From the NCBI RefSeq assembly GCF_005503535.1, contig NZ_SCNN01000012.1, positions 160,943 through 224,942 on the forward strand: a stretch of 64,000 bases of DNA. Reading direction: 5' to 3'. The stretch comes from Mesorhizobium comanense. GTDB lineage: Bacteria > Pseudomonadota > Alphaproteobacteria > Rhizobiales > Rhizobiaceae. Shown here one piece after another: positions 17,171 to 26,330 of this stretch. Position numbers and translations under genes: made by a program. Numbering within the stretch: position 1 is the first letter of the stretch; each line of letters opens with the position of its first letter. Under the pieces are notes generated by a model that saw only the letters and a list, made by a program, of their open reading frames with translations, ran no database searches and was not told the origin of the DNA.

Positions 17171-18330
17171 GAGCCTTCGGCGGTTTTGGCGGCGCGCTGG
17201 TCCTGCCCGGCGATGCGGACTTCACCGCCCTCGCTCACGCTTTGCGTGCCTTCGGTGACCACCATGTCGCCGCTTTCGAGTTCGGCATCGATCAGCACGG
17301 TCTCGGTGTTGCGCTGGATGATGCGCACCGGCACGCGCCGGGCCTTGCTATTCTCGATCTGCCAGACATAAGCGCCGTCCGTCCCCCACAGGATCGCCAG
17401 CGGGCTGACGGCGGGATAGGTATCGCCGGGGAATTTCATGGTGATGCCGAACGACATGCCGGCGCGCAGCGAATCGGCGGGATTGGCGATCTTGGCCTTG
17501 ACCAGAAGCGTGCGGCTTTTCTCGTCGATGTGGTTGTCGATGGCCGAAATGGTGCCGGTATAGGCATTGCTCGGATTGGCGATCGGCGTCGCGGTCAATT
17601 GCGCGCCGACCCTGACGGCGGCGGCAAAGCGCTCGGGCACCTGGAAATCGACCAGGATCGAGGTGCGGTCGTCGAGCGTGGCGATCGTGGACTGATTGGT
17701 CACATAGTTGCCGGCCGAGATCGGCAGGATGCCGACCGTGCCCGATATCGGCGCCAGGATCGAACGGCGCTGCAAGGCAAGTTCGGCATCCCTCAGCGCC
17801 AGTTGCGCGCCCGCCAGCACCACTTCCGCATCGGCTACCGCGACCGGCGTCGCGGCATTGGACGCGCGCAGCGACTTGACCCGGTCGAGCTTGGACTGCG
17901 CATCCTGCAAGGCGAGCTTGGCCCGGTCCTGCGCGATGATCTCGGTTTCGGAATCGAGCGTCGCGATGATCTGTCCCTCGTCGACATGGCTGCCGGATTC
18001 GACCAGCAGTTCGGCAAGACGGCCGGAGCTGTAGGGATTGACGGTCACCGAAGCGTTGGCGCGGCCGGTGCCGATCGCCTGCAGGCGGTCGTTGATGGTG
18101 GCGGTGCCGGCCGGTGTGGCGACGATGGTCGCAACCTGGCTTGAGCGGTCGCGGCCGGCCTGCGCGGCGCCGGCCGCCTTGTCTCCAGTCGCTGGCGGCG
18201 TCGCGGCGACGGCCCAGTCGAGACCCCAGCGTGCGAGCACTTCGGGCGCTCCGGGATAGAAGCGCGCCCAGGCGAACGCGGCTGCCGCCACGATGACAAG
18301 CGCAAAAACGATTTGTTTCCAGGTCCGCAT
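17167..18330 (-). CDS. RND efflux periplasmic adaptor (membrane fusion protein)
   Basis: A 387-residue HlyD/AcrA-type adaptor. ATG 18330 is chosen because GGAG lies five bases upstream and the next residues are a membrane anchor (IVFALVIVAAAAFAW). The protein then has the biotinyl-lipoyl-like half motifs (GRLAELLVESGSHVDEGQIIATLD), an alpha-helical hairpin (about residues 130-200) and beta-barrel segments (VPERFAAAVRVGAQL). It links the pump to an outer-membrane channel. First gene of the two-gene operon, with the promoter in 18331-18526. Confidence 0.9.
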   Translation of the reverse strand: MRTWKQIVFALVIVAAAAFAWARFYPGAPEVLARWGLDWAVAATPPATGDKAAGAAQAGRDRSSQVATIVATPAGTATINDRLQAIGTGRANASVTVNPYSSGRLAELLVESGSHVDEGQIIATLDSETEIIAQDRAKLALQDAQSKLDRVKSLRASNAATPVAVADAEVVLAGAQLALRDAELALQRRSILAPISGTVGILPISAGNYVTNQSTIATLDDRTSILVDFQVPERFAAAVRVGAQLTATPIANPSNAYTGTISAIDNHIDEKSRTLLVKAKIANPADSLRAGMSFGITMKFPGDTYPAVSPLAILWGTDGAYVWQIENSKARRVPVRIIQRNTETVLIDAELESGDMVVTEGTQSVSEGGEVRIAGQDQRAAKTAEGS

Positions 18331-18526
18331 CGACACTCCGGCTATTGCATCGTCAGCCCATTCGCGATGGAGCGGCACGGCGACGATGTGGGCTGGCGGC
18401 GAAGTCCAGCTACGCCCCGATATCAGCGGTTTATGGCAATTATCACGCGATCGTGCACATTAAATCTCGGTAACGTGAAGTCGCGAGGCCCTGTCGGGGC
18501 GGACCTGGTTGTCGCGGAAAGACCTG

Positions 18527-19354
18527 CTAACGCAGGCCTTCCATCTCGCGGATGCGGCGGGCGCCGTTGGCGTCGAGCTGCCTGGTGACGGCGCCGATCA
18601 GCGTTTCGGCGACGACAAAAAGCGCGGCCGAGGAATCCCATGCGGACGGCACGGCCGTGCGTCCGGCGATGACATGGCGGGCAAATCTTGCGATCGGCGA
18701 CAGCCATTGGTCGGTGAACAGCACGATCTGCACGCCGCGCTGATGCGCCTTCTCGGCGAAGCGCACGAGGCTGTCCTGGTAGCGCCTGATGTCGAAGATG
18801 ACCAGCACGTCGCGCTTGCCCATGTCGATCAGGCGGTCGCGCCACATGCTCTCCTGTCCGGCAAGGTGGACGACATCGGGCTGGACGATGGCGAGGTGGG
18901 CCGCCATGTAGCGGGCCAGCGGGTCGGTGAAGCGGCCGCCGATCAGAAATGTCTTGCCCCGCCGCTCGGCAAGCCTGGCCGCGATGTCGGCGAGCTGCCT
19001 GTCCGACAGATGCCTGAATGTCTCGCGCATGTTGTCGAGCGTCGCCTCCAGCATCGGCGACGCTGTGCCGCCGCCGGGCGAGGGCGGATTGAGCGTGCGT
19101 ATCGCCGGCGACTGCAATTGCGCCGCCAGTTCATCCTGCAGGTTCGACTGGAACTCGGGATAGTTCTGGAAGCCGAGCCGGGCGACGAAGCGCAGGATCG
19201 TCGGCGACGACACGCCGGCCGCCGCCGAGAACTCCGCGACTGTCTTCAGGCCGATCATCGGATAAGAGGCGATCAGCGTCTGGGCCGCGCGCCGCTCCCC
19301 CGCCGGCATGCTGCCGATACGGTCGGCGATCAGTTCGGCAATACTGGAAATCAT
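18527..19354 (-). CDS. RpiR-family transcriptional regulator (HTH plus SIS domain)
   Basis: A 275-residue regulator. ATG 19354 is preferred: GGGGGA stands five bases upstream and the protein then has standard length, while the longer frame to 19459 adds a tail of poor character. The N-terminal helix-turn-helix contains TVAEFSAAAGVSSPTILRF; the SIS domain has FLIGGRFTDPLARY and DVLVIFDIRRY. RpiR proteins sense phosphorylated sugars or related ligands. It is divergent from the amidohydrolase and permease genes at 19.5-21.9 kb and probably controls them. Confidence 0.87.
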   Translation of the reverse strand: MISSIAELIADRIGSMPAGERRAAQTLIASYPMIGLKTVAEFSAAAGVSSPTILRFVARLGFQNYPEFQSNLQDELAAQLQSPAIRTLNPPSPGGGTASPMLEATLDNMRETFRHLSDRQLADIAARLAERRGKTFLIGGRFTDPLARYMAAHLAIVQPDVVHLAGQESMWRDRLIDMGKRDVLVIFDIRRYQDSLVRFAEKAHQRGVQIVLFTDQWLSPIARFARHVIAGRTAVPSAWDSSAALFVVAETLIGAVTRQLDANGARRIREMEGLR

Positions 19355-19393
19355 CTTTTCCCCCATACACCGGCCTGGCCCATGAGATCGCAT

Positions 19394-19420
19394 TTGACAA
19401 AGCCTGATAAACTGTATGAA
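19394..19420 (+). promoter_or_regulatory. Candidate promoter for the amidohydrolase/permease genes
   Basis: TTGACA at 19394-19399 and TATGAA at 19415-19420 (15-base spacer) stand in the 137-base divergent region. A direct repeat, GACGCAAT then GACGCAAA, follows at about 19433-19448 and could be an operator for the RpiR protein. Confidence 0.35.
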
Positions 19421-19491
19421 ATCATCCGCAGGGACGCAATGACGCAAAATACGTAACATACGATACAGCGCTCCCGGGGAACGGCAGGACT

Positions 19492-20310
19492 ATGAAGACA
19501 GCGCGGCCCGCCAGCCTTGCATCGTCTGAAACCGTGGGGGTGACGAACCCGGACGGGCCGAGCCCCTTCGTCTTCACCTGCGACCATGCTTCCAATTTCC
19601 TGCCGGCTGAATTCGGCACGCTCGGCCTCGCGGCCGGGGATCTTTCCCGGCACATAGCCTGGGATCCGGGTGCGTTGCCGGTGGCAATGCGTATGGCGCG
19701 GGCGCTCGACGCCACGCTGGTCGAAACGCGCATTTCGCGCCTCGTCATCGACTGCAACCGCCCACTCGACGCGCCGGACCTTGTGCCGCCAGTCAGCGAG
19801 ACCACGGCCATTCCCGGCAATACAGGCCTTTCCGACAAGGAGCGCGCCGCACGGGTTGCCCTGTCCTGGCAGCCCTTCCATGCCGCCATCGAGCGCCTGA
19901 TCGAGGACAGGCTGGCGCGCGGGCAGGAGACCTGGCTGGTTTCCGTCCATTCCTTCACCCCGGTCTACAAGGGCCGCAACCGGCCCTGGCACATCGGCAT
20001 CATTCATGATGACGACCGTCGCCTGGCGGCGCCGCTGATTGGCGCGCTCGGGCGTCTTGCCGGCGTCACCGTCGGTGTCAACGAACCTTATTCGCCTGCC
20101 GACCGCGTCTATTTCACGCTGGAACGGCATGCGCGCTCGCGCGGGCTGCCCTGCGCGATGATCGAAATCCGCAATGACGAAATCTCCGGCGAGACCGGGC
20201 AGCGGAAATGGGCGGATCTGCTCACAGGCATCTTTTCGAATCTGGAGCCCGAGGAGGCCAGGGGCTCCCGACAAAGCGCAATGGGAAAGTCAGTACAATC
20301 GGCCAGCTAA
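19492..20310 (+). CDS. N-formylglutamate amidohydrolase family protein
   Basis: A 272-residue protein. The N-terminal region VFTCDHASNFLPAEFG and the segment RLVIDCNRPLDAP are typical of the N-formylglutamate amidohydrolase family, zinc enzymes that release glutamate from an N-acylated form. No histidine-degradation (hut) genes are near. Instead the gene is followed by an APC permease, a glutamine-synthetase-like ligase, an aldehyde dehydrogenase and an alcohol dehydrogenase. A role in hydrolysing a gamma-glutamyl product of that pathway is possible, but is inference from context only. Confidence 0.85.
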   Translation: MKTARPASLASSETVGVTNPDGPSPFVFTCDHASNFLPAEFGTLGLAAGDLSRHIAWDPGALPVAMRMARALDATLVETRISRLVIDCNRPLDAPDLVPPVSETTAIPGNTGLSDKERAARVALSWQPFHAAIERLIEDRLARGQETWLVSVHSFTPVYKGRNRPWHIGIIHDDDRRLAAPLIGALGRLAGVTVGVNEPYSPADRVYFTLERHARSRGLPCAMIEIRNDEISGETGQRKWADLLTGIFSNLEPEEARGSRQSAMGKSVQSAS

Positions 20311-20331
20311 GAACCAACAGGGGACTTCAAC

Positions 20332-21894
20332 ATGGCAACCACACCGGGCTATTCCGACGTTGACAAGGCGGAGGATGTAAAACACCTCCACAGCATGGGC
20401 TATGCCCAGGAATTGGAGCGGCGCCTCAGCCGCTTCTCGAATTTCGCGGTTTCCTTCTCGATCATCTGCATCCTGTCGGGCGGCATCAATTCGCTGGCGC
20501 AGGGCACGTCGGGCGCCGGCGGCATCGGCGTCGGCATCGGCTGGCTGGTCGGCTGTTTCGTCTCGCTGACCTTCGCTGTCGCCATGTCGCAGATCAGTTC
20601 GGCCTATCCGACCGCCGGCGGCCTCTACCACTGGGGTTCGATCCTCGGCAATCGCGGCACCGGCTGGGTGACGGCGTGGCTCAACCTGCTCGGCCTGATC
20701 ACCGTGCTCGGCGCCATCAATGTCGGCACCTGGACATTCTTCATCGGCGCTTTCGGGCCGGCACTCGGGATCGACGGCTCGCTGACCAACCAGATGATCT
20801 TCCTGGTCGTCATCACCGGCGCCCAGGCACTGATCAACCATCTCGGCATCAAGCTGACCGCGAAGCTCACCGACTTTTCGGGCTATCTGATCTTCTTCGG
20901 CTCGATCCTCATCGCGGTGGTGTGCCTGGCCTTTGCCCAGACCTGGGATTTTGGCCGTCTCTTCACCTTCCACAACTACTCGGGTGACGCCGGCGGCGGT
21001 GTCTGGCCCCAGGTCTCGAACGCATGGGTGTTCGCCCTCGGCCTGCTGCTGCCGATCTACACCATCACCGGCTACGACGCTTCGGCGCACACTTCCGAGG
21101 AAACCATCAAGGCGGCGTCTTCCGTGCCGCGCGCCATGGTGATGTCGGTCGTGTGGTCGGCGCTGTTCGGCTACCTGTTCCTGGCCGCCTTCGTGCTGAT
21201 GATCCCGAACATGGACGATGCCGCCAAGCAGGGCTGGAATGTGTTTTTCTGGGCCTTTGACCAGCGCGTTCCTTCCGGTCTCAAGGAGTTCGTCTACCTT
21301 GTGGTCTTCGTGGCGCAGCTTCTGTGCGGTCTCGCGACCGTCACGTCGGCTTCGCGCATGATCTTCGCCTTCTCGCGTGATGGCGGCCTGCCGGGTTCGT
21401 CGGCGCTGGCCAAGGTCAGCCCGACCTATCGCACGCCGGTGGCCGCGATCTGGACGGCGGCGATCCTGTCGGTGCTGTTCGTCTGGGGCTCGTCGGTCGT
21501 GTCGGTCGCCGGTACTTCGGCCTACACCATCGTGGTGTCCTGCACCGTCATCTTCCTGTTCCTGTCGTTCACCGTGCCGATCGTGCTCGGCATGATGGCC
21601 TGGGGAACGCCGAAGTGGGACAAGATGGGCCCATGGAACATGGGGCGCGGCGTGTTCATGCTGTTCGCGTTCCTGTCGATCGTGTCGATGATCCTCATCT
21701 TCGTCATCGGCATCCAGCCGCCAAACGACTGGGCGCTCTACATCACCGTCGGCTTCTTCATCCTGACGGCGATCGTCTGGTTCGCCTTCGAGCGCAACCG
21801 CTTCCAGGGGCCGCCGCTGGGCGACATCATCGCGGCCCGTCAGGCGGCGATCAAGGCGGCCGAACAGGCGGTCGGCGAGACCGGCGGACACTGA
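20332..21894 (+). CDS. APC-superfamily amino acid/amine permease
   Basis: A 520-residue permease with about twelve membrane spans. The N terminus GYAQELERRLSRFSNFAVSF and the span-1 motif ICILSGGI are typical of the amino acid/choline/GABA transporter branch that includes yeast Uga4 and Hnm1. Start at ATG 20332 behind AGGGGA. It likely imports an amine or GABA-like compound for the downstream ligase and dehydrogenases. A strong hairpin with a T-rich tail follows (21910-21946). Confidence 0.9.
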   Translation: MATTPGYSDVDKAEDVKHLHSMGYAQELERRLSRFSNFAVSFSIICILSGGINSLAQGTSGAGGIGVGIGWLVGCFVSLTFAVAMSQISSAYPTAGGLYHWGSILGNRGTGWVTAWLNLLGLITVLGAINVGTWTFFIGAFGPALGIDGSLTNQMIFLVVITGAQALINHLGIKLTAKLTDFSGYLIFFGSILIAVVCLAFAQTWDFGRLFTFHNYSGDAGGGVWPQVSNAWVFALGLLLPIYTITGYDASAHTSEETIKAASSVPRAMVMSVVWSALFGYLFLAAFVLMIPNMDDAAKQGWNVFFWAFDQRVPSGLKEFVYLVVFVAQLLCGLATVTSASRMIFAFSRDGGLPGSSALAKVSPTYRTPVAAIWTAAILSVLFVWGSSVVSVAGTSAYTIVVSCTVIFLFLSFTVPIVLGMMAWGTPKWDKMGPWNMGRGVFMLFAFLSIVSMILIFVIGIQPPNDWALYITVGFFILTAIVWFAFERNRFQGPPLGDIIAARQAAIKAAEQAVGETGGH

Positions 21895-21909
21895 TACGCA
21901 TCGTCAAGG

Positions 21910-21946
21910 CCATGGCCGGCATAGCGCCGGCCATGGTTTCGTTTCT
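21910..21946 (+). terminator. Intrinsic terminator or attenuator after the APC permease gene
   Basis: A perfect 11-base stem (CCATGGCCGGC at 21910-21920, its complement at 21926-21936) with a five-base loop is followed by TTTCGTTTCT. It lies between the permease gene and the glutamine-synthetase-like gene, so it may limit readthrough between them. Confidence 0.65.
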
Positions 21947-21981
21947 CCCTTTCAACGACCAAGCATTGGAGCGCCAAAGGA

Positions 21982-23352
21982 ATGGCCGGAAATTTCTCGT
22001 TCGATCAGTTGAAGAAAGCGGTCTCCAATGGCGAGATCGACACGGTTCTGGCCTGCATCGTCGACATGCAGGGCCGGCTCGCGGGCAAGCGTTTCCTGGC
22101 GCAGTATTTCGTCGATTCCGCGCATGACGAAACGCATGGCTGCAACTATCTGCTGGCCGCCGACATCGATATGGAGCCGGTGCCGGGTTACAAGGCGGCA
22201 AGCTGGTCGAAGGGCTACGGCGATTTCGTCATGAAGCCCGACCTTGCCACGCTGCGACGCATCCCTTGGCTGGAGAAGACCGCGCTGGTCATCTGCGACG
22301 TACTCGACCACCACACCCATGACGACCTGCCGCATTCGCCGCGCGCGATGCTCAAGAGGCAGGTCAAGCGGCTCACGGAACGCGGCTATATCGGCTATTT
22401 CGCCTCCGAGCTCGAATTCTACCTGTTCAACGAGACCTACGATTCCGCCCGCAAGAAGCACTGGCAGGGCCTCGAGACGGCTTCGCCCTATATCGGTGAC
22501 TACCAGATCGGCATCACCACCAAGGAAGAAGGCGTCATGCGCCGGCTTCGCAACGAGATGGAAGCCGCCGGCATCCCGATCGAGAATTCGAAGGGCGAAT
22601 GGGGCCCGGGCCAGGAAGAGATCAATGTGCGCTATGCCGAGGCGCTCGACATGGCCGACCGCCATGTCATCCTCAAGAACGGCGCCAAGGAAATCGCGGA
22701 GTCCGAAGGCAAGGCGATCTCCTTCATGTCAAAGTACAATTACGGGTTGGCCGGCAATTCCAGCCACATCCACAATTCGCTGTGGAGCGCCGACGGCAAG
22801 ACGCCGCTGTTCTTCGACAAGAAGGCCGAGTGGACACTCTCGACCCTTGGCCAGCAATGGGCGGCCGGGCAGTTGAAATACGCCAAGGAATTCACCTGGT
22901 TCCTGGCGCCCTACATCAACTCCTACAAGCGTTTCCAGGCCGGCACTTTCGCGCCGACCAAGATCATGTGGAGCGAGGACAACCGCACCGCCGGCTTCCG
23001 CCTGTGCGGCGAGGGCACCAAGGGCATCCGCATGGAATGCCGCATCGGCGGCGCCGACCTCAATCCGTATCTGGCTTTCGCGGCGCTGATCGCGGCCGGC
23101 CTTGCCGGCATCGACGAGAAGCTGGAATTGCAGAAGCCTTTCGTCGGCGATGCCTACCAGGCTTCACGCCTGCCGGAGATCCCGAAGACGCTGCGCGACG
23201 CGACGGAGACGCTGGCAAGGTCGAAGATGCTGAAGCAGGCGCTCGGCGAGGATGTGCTGGAGCACTATGTCCACACGGCGAAATGGGAGCAGTTCGAATA
23301 CGACCGCCGTATTACGGACTGGGAACTGCACAGAGGGTTCGAGCGGTACTAG
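21982..23352 (+). CDS. Glutamine-synthetase-like gamma-glutamyl-amine ligase
   Basis: A 456-residue protein of the glutamine synthetase fold. Metal-site segments are ASELEFYLF (Glu about 141), EWGPGQEEINVRYAEAL and the GNSSHIHNSLW histidine; the ATP and phosphate segment is WSEDNRTAGFRLCG. The adenylylation-loop tyrosine motif of true GlnA is not seen. This fits the PuuA/IpuC/GlnA4-like ligases that couple glutamate to an amine (putrescine, isopropylamine, ethanolamine). Alcohol and aldehyde dehydrogenase genes follow, so a hydroxyl-bearing amine is a good guess. Confidence 0.87.
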   Translation: MAGNFSFDQLKKAVSNGEIDTVLACIVDMQGRLAGKRFLAQYFVDSAHDETHGCNYLLAADIDMEPVPGYKAASWSKGYGDFVMKPDLATLRRIPWLEKTALVICDVLDHHTHDDLPHSPRAMLKRQVKRLTERGYIGYFASELEFYLFNETYDSARKKHWQGLETASPYIGDYQIGITTKEEGVMRRLRNEMEAAGIPIENSKGEWGPGQEEINVRYAEALDMADRHVILKNGAKEIAESEGKAISFMSKYNYGLAGNSSHIHNSLWSADGKTPLFFDKKAEWTLSTLGQQWAAGQLKYAKEFTWFLAPYINSYKRFQAGTFAPTKIMWSEDNRTAGFRLCGEGTKGIRMECRIGGADLNPYLAFAALIAAGLAGIDEKLELQKPFVGDAYQASRLPEIPKTLRDATETLARSKMLKQALGEDVLEHYVHTAKWEQFEYDRRITDWELHRGFERY

Positions 23353-23424
23353 TCTGTCTGCCGCTTTGAGCGGCACGCTCCCTACCGGTCCCGGCAAGGG
23401 GCCGCTATAGGAGCGCAGGGCTGT

Positions 23425-23450
23425 AACATTCTCCCCGCGAGGAGAATGTT
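23425..23450. repeat. Perfect intergenic hairpin
   Basis: A 10-base perfect stem (AACATTCTCC, complement GGAGAATGTT) with loop CCGCGA lies between the ligase and aldehyde dehydrogenase genes. No T run follows. It resembles one arm of the CTTCTCC-type repeat at 40155-40331 and may be a dispersed repeat or an mRNA-processing hairpin. Confidence 0.55.
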
Positions 23451-23507
23451 GCCCGCCGGGGCGACCCGGCCATGTGATTTTTGTTTCAGAATGCGAGGAC
23501 TTGCAAA

Positions 23508-24896
23508 ATGGCCGAAACGGTCAAACTCATCACCCCCATCGACGGATCGGTCTATGCGGAGCGGCCTGTCGCAACTGACCAGGCGATCAATGCCGCGGTC
23601 GAGCGCGCCAGGGCGGCGCAAGAGAAATGGGCTCAGGTGCCGATCGCCGAGCGCGGCAAATACATGCTTGCGATGCTCGAGGCGCTGGTCGCCATGACTG
23701 ACGAGATCGTGCCGGAGATCGCCTGGCAGATGGGGCGTCCGGTGCGCTATGGCGGCGAGTTCGGCGGCGTCAAGGAACGCACCAACTACATGGTCGAGAT
23801 CGCCGAGCAGGCGCTGAGATCCGTGCCGGCGTCCAACCCGAAGGATGGCTTCCGCCGGTATGTGAAGAAGGATCCGCTGGGCGTGGTGATGGTGATAGCG
23901 CCATGGAACTATCCCTATCTGACCGCCGTCAACACCATCGTGCCTGCGCTGATGGCCGGCAACACCGTGATCCTCAAGCATGCGGCGCAGACGCTGCTGG
24001 TGGGCGAGCGCTTCGCCCAGGCGTTCGAAAAGGCCGGGCTGCCCAAGGGTGTTTTCCAGAATGTGGTCCTCAACCATGCCCAGACCGAGAAACTCCTCGG
24101 CTCCGGCAAGATCGACCACGTCAATTTCACTGGTTCAGTCGGCGGCGGCCGCGCCATCGAGAAGGCGGCGGCCGGCACCTTCATGTCGCTTGGGCTCGAA
24201 CTTGGCGGCAAGGACCCGGCCTATGTGCTTCCGGACGCCAAGATGGATCATGCCGTCGCCAATCTGGTGGACGGCGCCTTCTTCAATTCCGGCCAGTGCT
24301 GCTGCGGCATCGAGCGCGTCTATGTGCACGAGAAGGTCTATGACGAGTTCGTGGAAGGCTTTATCGCCGAGACTAGGAATTATGTCGTCGGCAATCCGTT
24401 GGAGCAGGCGACGACCATGGGGCCGATGGCGCAGGCGCGTTTCGCTGACCTGATCCGCGAGCAGAAGGCGGAGGCGCTGCGCAAGGGCGCCAAGGCCCAC
24501 ATCAACATGAAGGTGGCTAATGACAAGGCCGGCTCGCCCTATCTGGCGCCGGAAGTGCTCACCGGGGTCGACCACCAGATGAGCGTCATGCGCGAGGAAA
24601 GCTTCGGCCCGATCGTCGGCATCATGAAGGTGCGCAACGACGAAGAGGCGATCGCGCTGATGAATGACAGCCCCTACGGCCTGACCGCCTCGATCTGGAC
24701 CCGCGACACCGAGCACGCCATCGCCATCGGCGACCGCGTCGAGACCGGCACGGTGTTCATGAACCGCTGCGATTACCTCGACCCGGCGCTGGTGTGGACC
24801 GGCGTCAAGGACACCGGCAAGGGCGCAGCGCTGTCGGCCATCGGCTACGACAATCTGACCCGGCCGAAATCCTTCCACCTGCGCGAAGCCATCTGA
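23508..24896 (+). CDS. Aldehyde dehydrogenase family protein
   Basis: A 462-residue NAD(P)-dependent aldehyde dehydrogenase. ATG 23508 is preferred to the ORF start at 23481 because GAGGA lies eight bases upstream. Catalytic features are Asn134 (PWNYP), Glu231 (LELGGKDP) and the cysteine run GQCCCG at 263-267 with Cys265 nucleophilic. Placed between the glutamyl-amine ligase and the alcohol dehydrogenase, it most likely oxidises a gamma-glutamyl aldehyde to the acid. Confidence 0.9.
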   Translation: MAETVKLITPIDGSVYAERPVATDQAINAAVERARAAQEKWAQVPIAERGKYMLAMLEALVAMTDEIVPEIAWQMGRPVRYGGEFGGVKERTNYMVEIAEQALRSVPASNPKDGFRRYVKKDPLGVVMVIAPWNYPYLTAVNTIVPALMAGNTVILKHAAQTLLVGERFAQAFEKAGLPKGVFQNVVLNHAQTEKLLGSGKIDHVNFTGSVGGGRAIEKAAAGTFMSLGLELGGKDPAYVLPDAKMDHAVANLVDGAFFNSGQCCCGIERVYVHEKVYDEFVEGFIAETRNYVVGNPLEQATTMGPMAQARFADLIREQKAEALRKGAKAHINMKVANDKAGSPYLAPEVLTGVDHQMSVMREESFGPIVGIMKVRNDEEAIALMNDSPYGLTASIWTRDTEHAIAIGDRVETGTVFMNRCDYLDPALVWTGVKDTGKGAALSAIGYDNLTRPKSFHLREAI

Positions 24897-24914
24897 TTTC
24901 TGGAAAGACAAGCC

Positions 24915-26087
24915 ATGTCCAAGCTCATCTCGAAATGGAACTACCCCACCACTGTCCGCTTCGGCGCGGGCCGCATCACGGAATTGCCTGATGTGCTGGC
25001 GGCGACCGGCATCAAGCGGCCGCTCTTCGTCACCGATCCGGGCCTGGCCAAGCTACCCGTCGTGGCCTCGACGCTGAAGATCCTCGACGACGCCAAGATT
25101 CCCTATGGCGTCTTCTCGGAAGTGAGGCCGAACCCGGTCGAGTCGAACCTGACCGCCGGCATCGCCGTGTTCAAGAAGGGCAAGCATGACGGCGTCATCG
25201 CCTTCGGCGGCGGCTCCGCGCTCGACCTCGGCAAGCTGATCGCCTTCCAGGCCGGGCAGACGCGGCCGGTTTGGGATTTCGAGGATGTCGGCGACTGGTG
25301 GACGCGCGCCAATTCGGACGCGATCGCGCCGATCATCGCGGTGCCGACCACTGCCGGCACCGGATCGGAAGTCGGCCGCGCCGGCGTCATCACCAACGAG
25401 GAAACCCACACCAAGAAGGTCATCTTCCATCCGAAGCTCCTGCCGGCGATCGTGATCGCCGATCCGGAGCTGTCGGTCGGCATGCCGGGCTTCATCACGG
25501 CCGGCACCGGCATGGACGCGCTCGCGCATTGCCTGGAGGCCTATTGCGCGCCGGGTTACCATCCGATGGCCGACGGCATTGCGGTTGAAGGCGTCAGGCT
25601 GGTGTTTGAGAACCTGCCGAAGGCGTTCGCCAACGGCAAGGATCTCGTCGCGCGCGCCCATATGATGAGCGCAGCGGCCATGGGCGCCACGGCCTTCCAG
25701 AAGGGGCTCGGCGCCATCCACTCGCTGTCGCATCCGATCGGCGCCCTCTACGACACCCACCACGGCATGACCAATGCGGTCTTCATGCCCTATGTGCTGG
25801 CCTTCAACCGTGACTCCATCGAGGAGCGCATTGCCCGGCTCGCCGCCTATTGCGGCATCAAGGGCGGCTTCGACGGCTTTGCCAAGGCCATCATCAAGCT
25901 GCGCAAGGAATTGAAGGTGCCGCACGCGCTTCCGGGCCTGATCAAGGGGCTCGACATGGACAAGAAGCGCAAGGCGCTGATCGCCGACATGGCCGTGGTC
26001 GATCCGACCGCCGGGGGCAATCCGGTCAAGCTGACCAAGAAGGCGGCGCTGACCTTGCTTGAAAACGCCATCGCCGGCACCGTCTGA
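24915..26087 (+). CDS. Iron-containing (group III) alcohol dehydrogenase
   Basis: A 390-residue Fe-ADH. The NAD site has FGGGSALDLGK and PTTAGTGSEVGR. The expected metal ligands are Asp201, His205, His269 and His283 in DALAHCLEA, GAIHSLSHP and THHGM. It starts 18 bases after the aldehyde dehydrogenase gene. The two enzymes together would take an alcohol to an acid through an aldehyde, which fits catabolism of an amino-alcohol attached to glutamate. Reverse (aldehyde-reducing) activity is also possible in this family. Confidence 0.9.
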   Translation: MSKLISKWNYPTTVRFGAGRITELPDVLAATGIKRPLFVTDPGLAKLPVVASTLKILDDAKIPYGVFSEVRPNPVESNLTAGIAVFKKGKHDGVIAFGGGSALDLGKLIAFQAGQTRPVWDFEDVGDWWTRANSDAIAPIIAVPTTAGTGSEVGRAGVITNEETHTKKVIFHPKLLPAIVIADPELSVGMPGFITAGTGMDALAHCLEAYCAPGYHPMADGIAVEGVRLVFENLPKAFANGKDLVARAHMMSAAAMGATAFQKGLGAIHSLSHPIGALYDTHHGMTNAVFMPYVLAFNRDSIEERIARLAAYCGIKGGFDGFAKAIIKLRKELKVPHALPGLIKGLDMDKKRKALIADMAVVDPTAGGNPVKLTKKAALTLLENAIAGTV

Positions 26088-26330
26088 GGCGTTTTTCGCG
26101 CATCGAGTTGATCTGAAAATGGGGCAGGGAAACCAGGGGAGGCGATGAAGGGCAAGGCAGAAACTCATTAGCCGGAAAAAGATTCGCCGGCCAATTGCTA
26201 CATCAGGTTAAAAAGAGTTTACTTTTTCGCACTGCGGGCTGCCGGTTTCACAAAGCTTTCATCTGGCTGTCACATGAAAACGATACCGGATCGCAGGCGT
26301 CCAACGGCGTCAGTTCAACGGAGAGAACAC

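Noticed and set aside
14105..17371. A 1088-codon open frame on the plus strand opposite the RND pump gene
   Set aside because: It mirrors the codon positions of a clear RND permease, is rich in Arg, Asp, Gly and His as antisense frames of GC-rich genes are, and has no recognisable domain.
19355..19459. N-terminal extension of the RpiR regulator
   Set aside because: ATG 19354 has an ideal ribosome site and gives the normal family length; the extension crosses the divergent promoter region.
21982..23352. Housekeeping glutamine synthetase (glnA)
   Set aside because: The adenylylation-loop tyrosine motif is not seen, and the neighbours are permease and dehydrogenase genes, which fits a gamma-glutamyl-amine ligase better.
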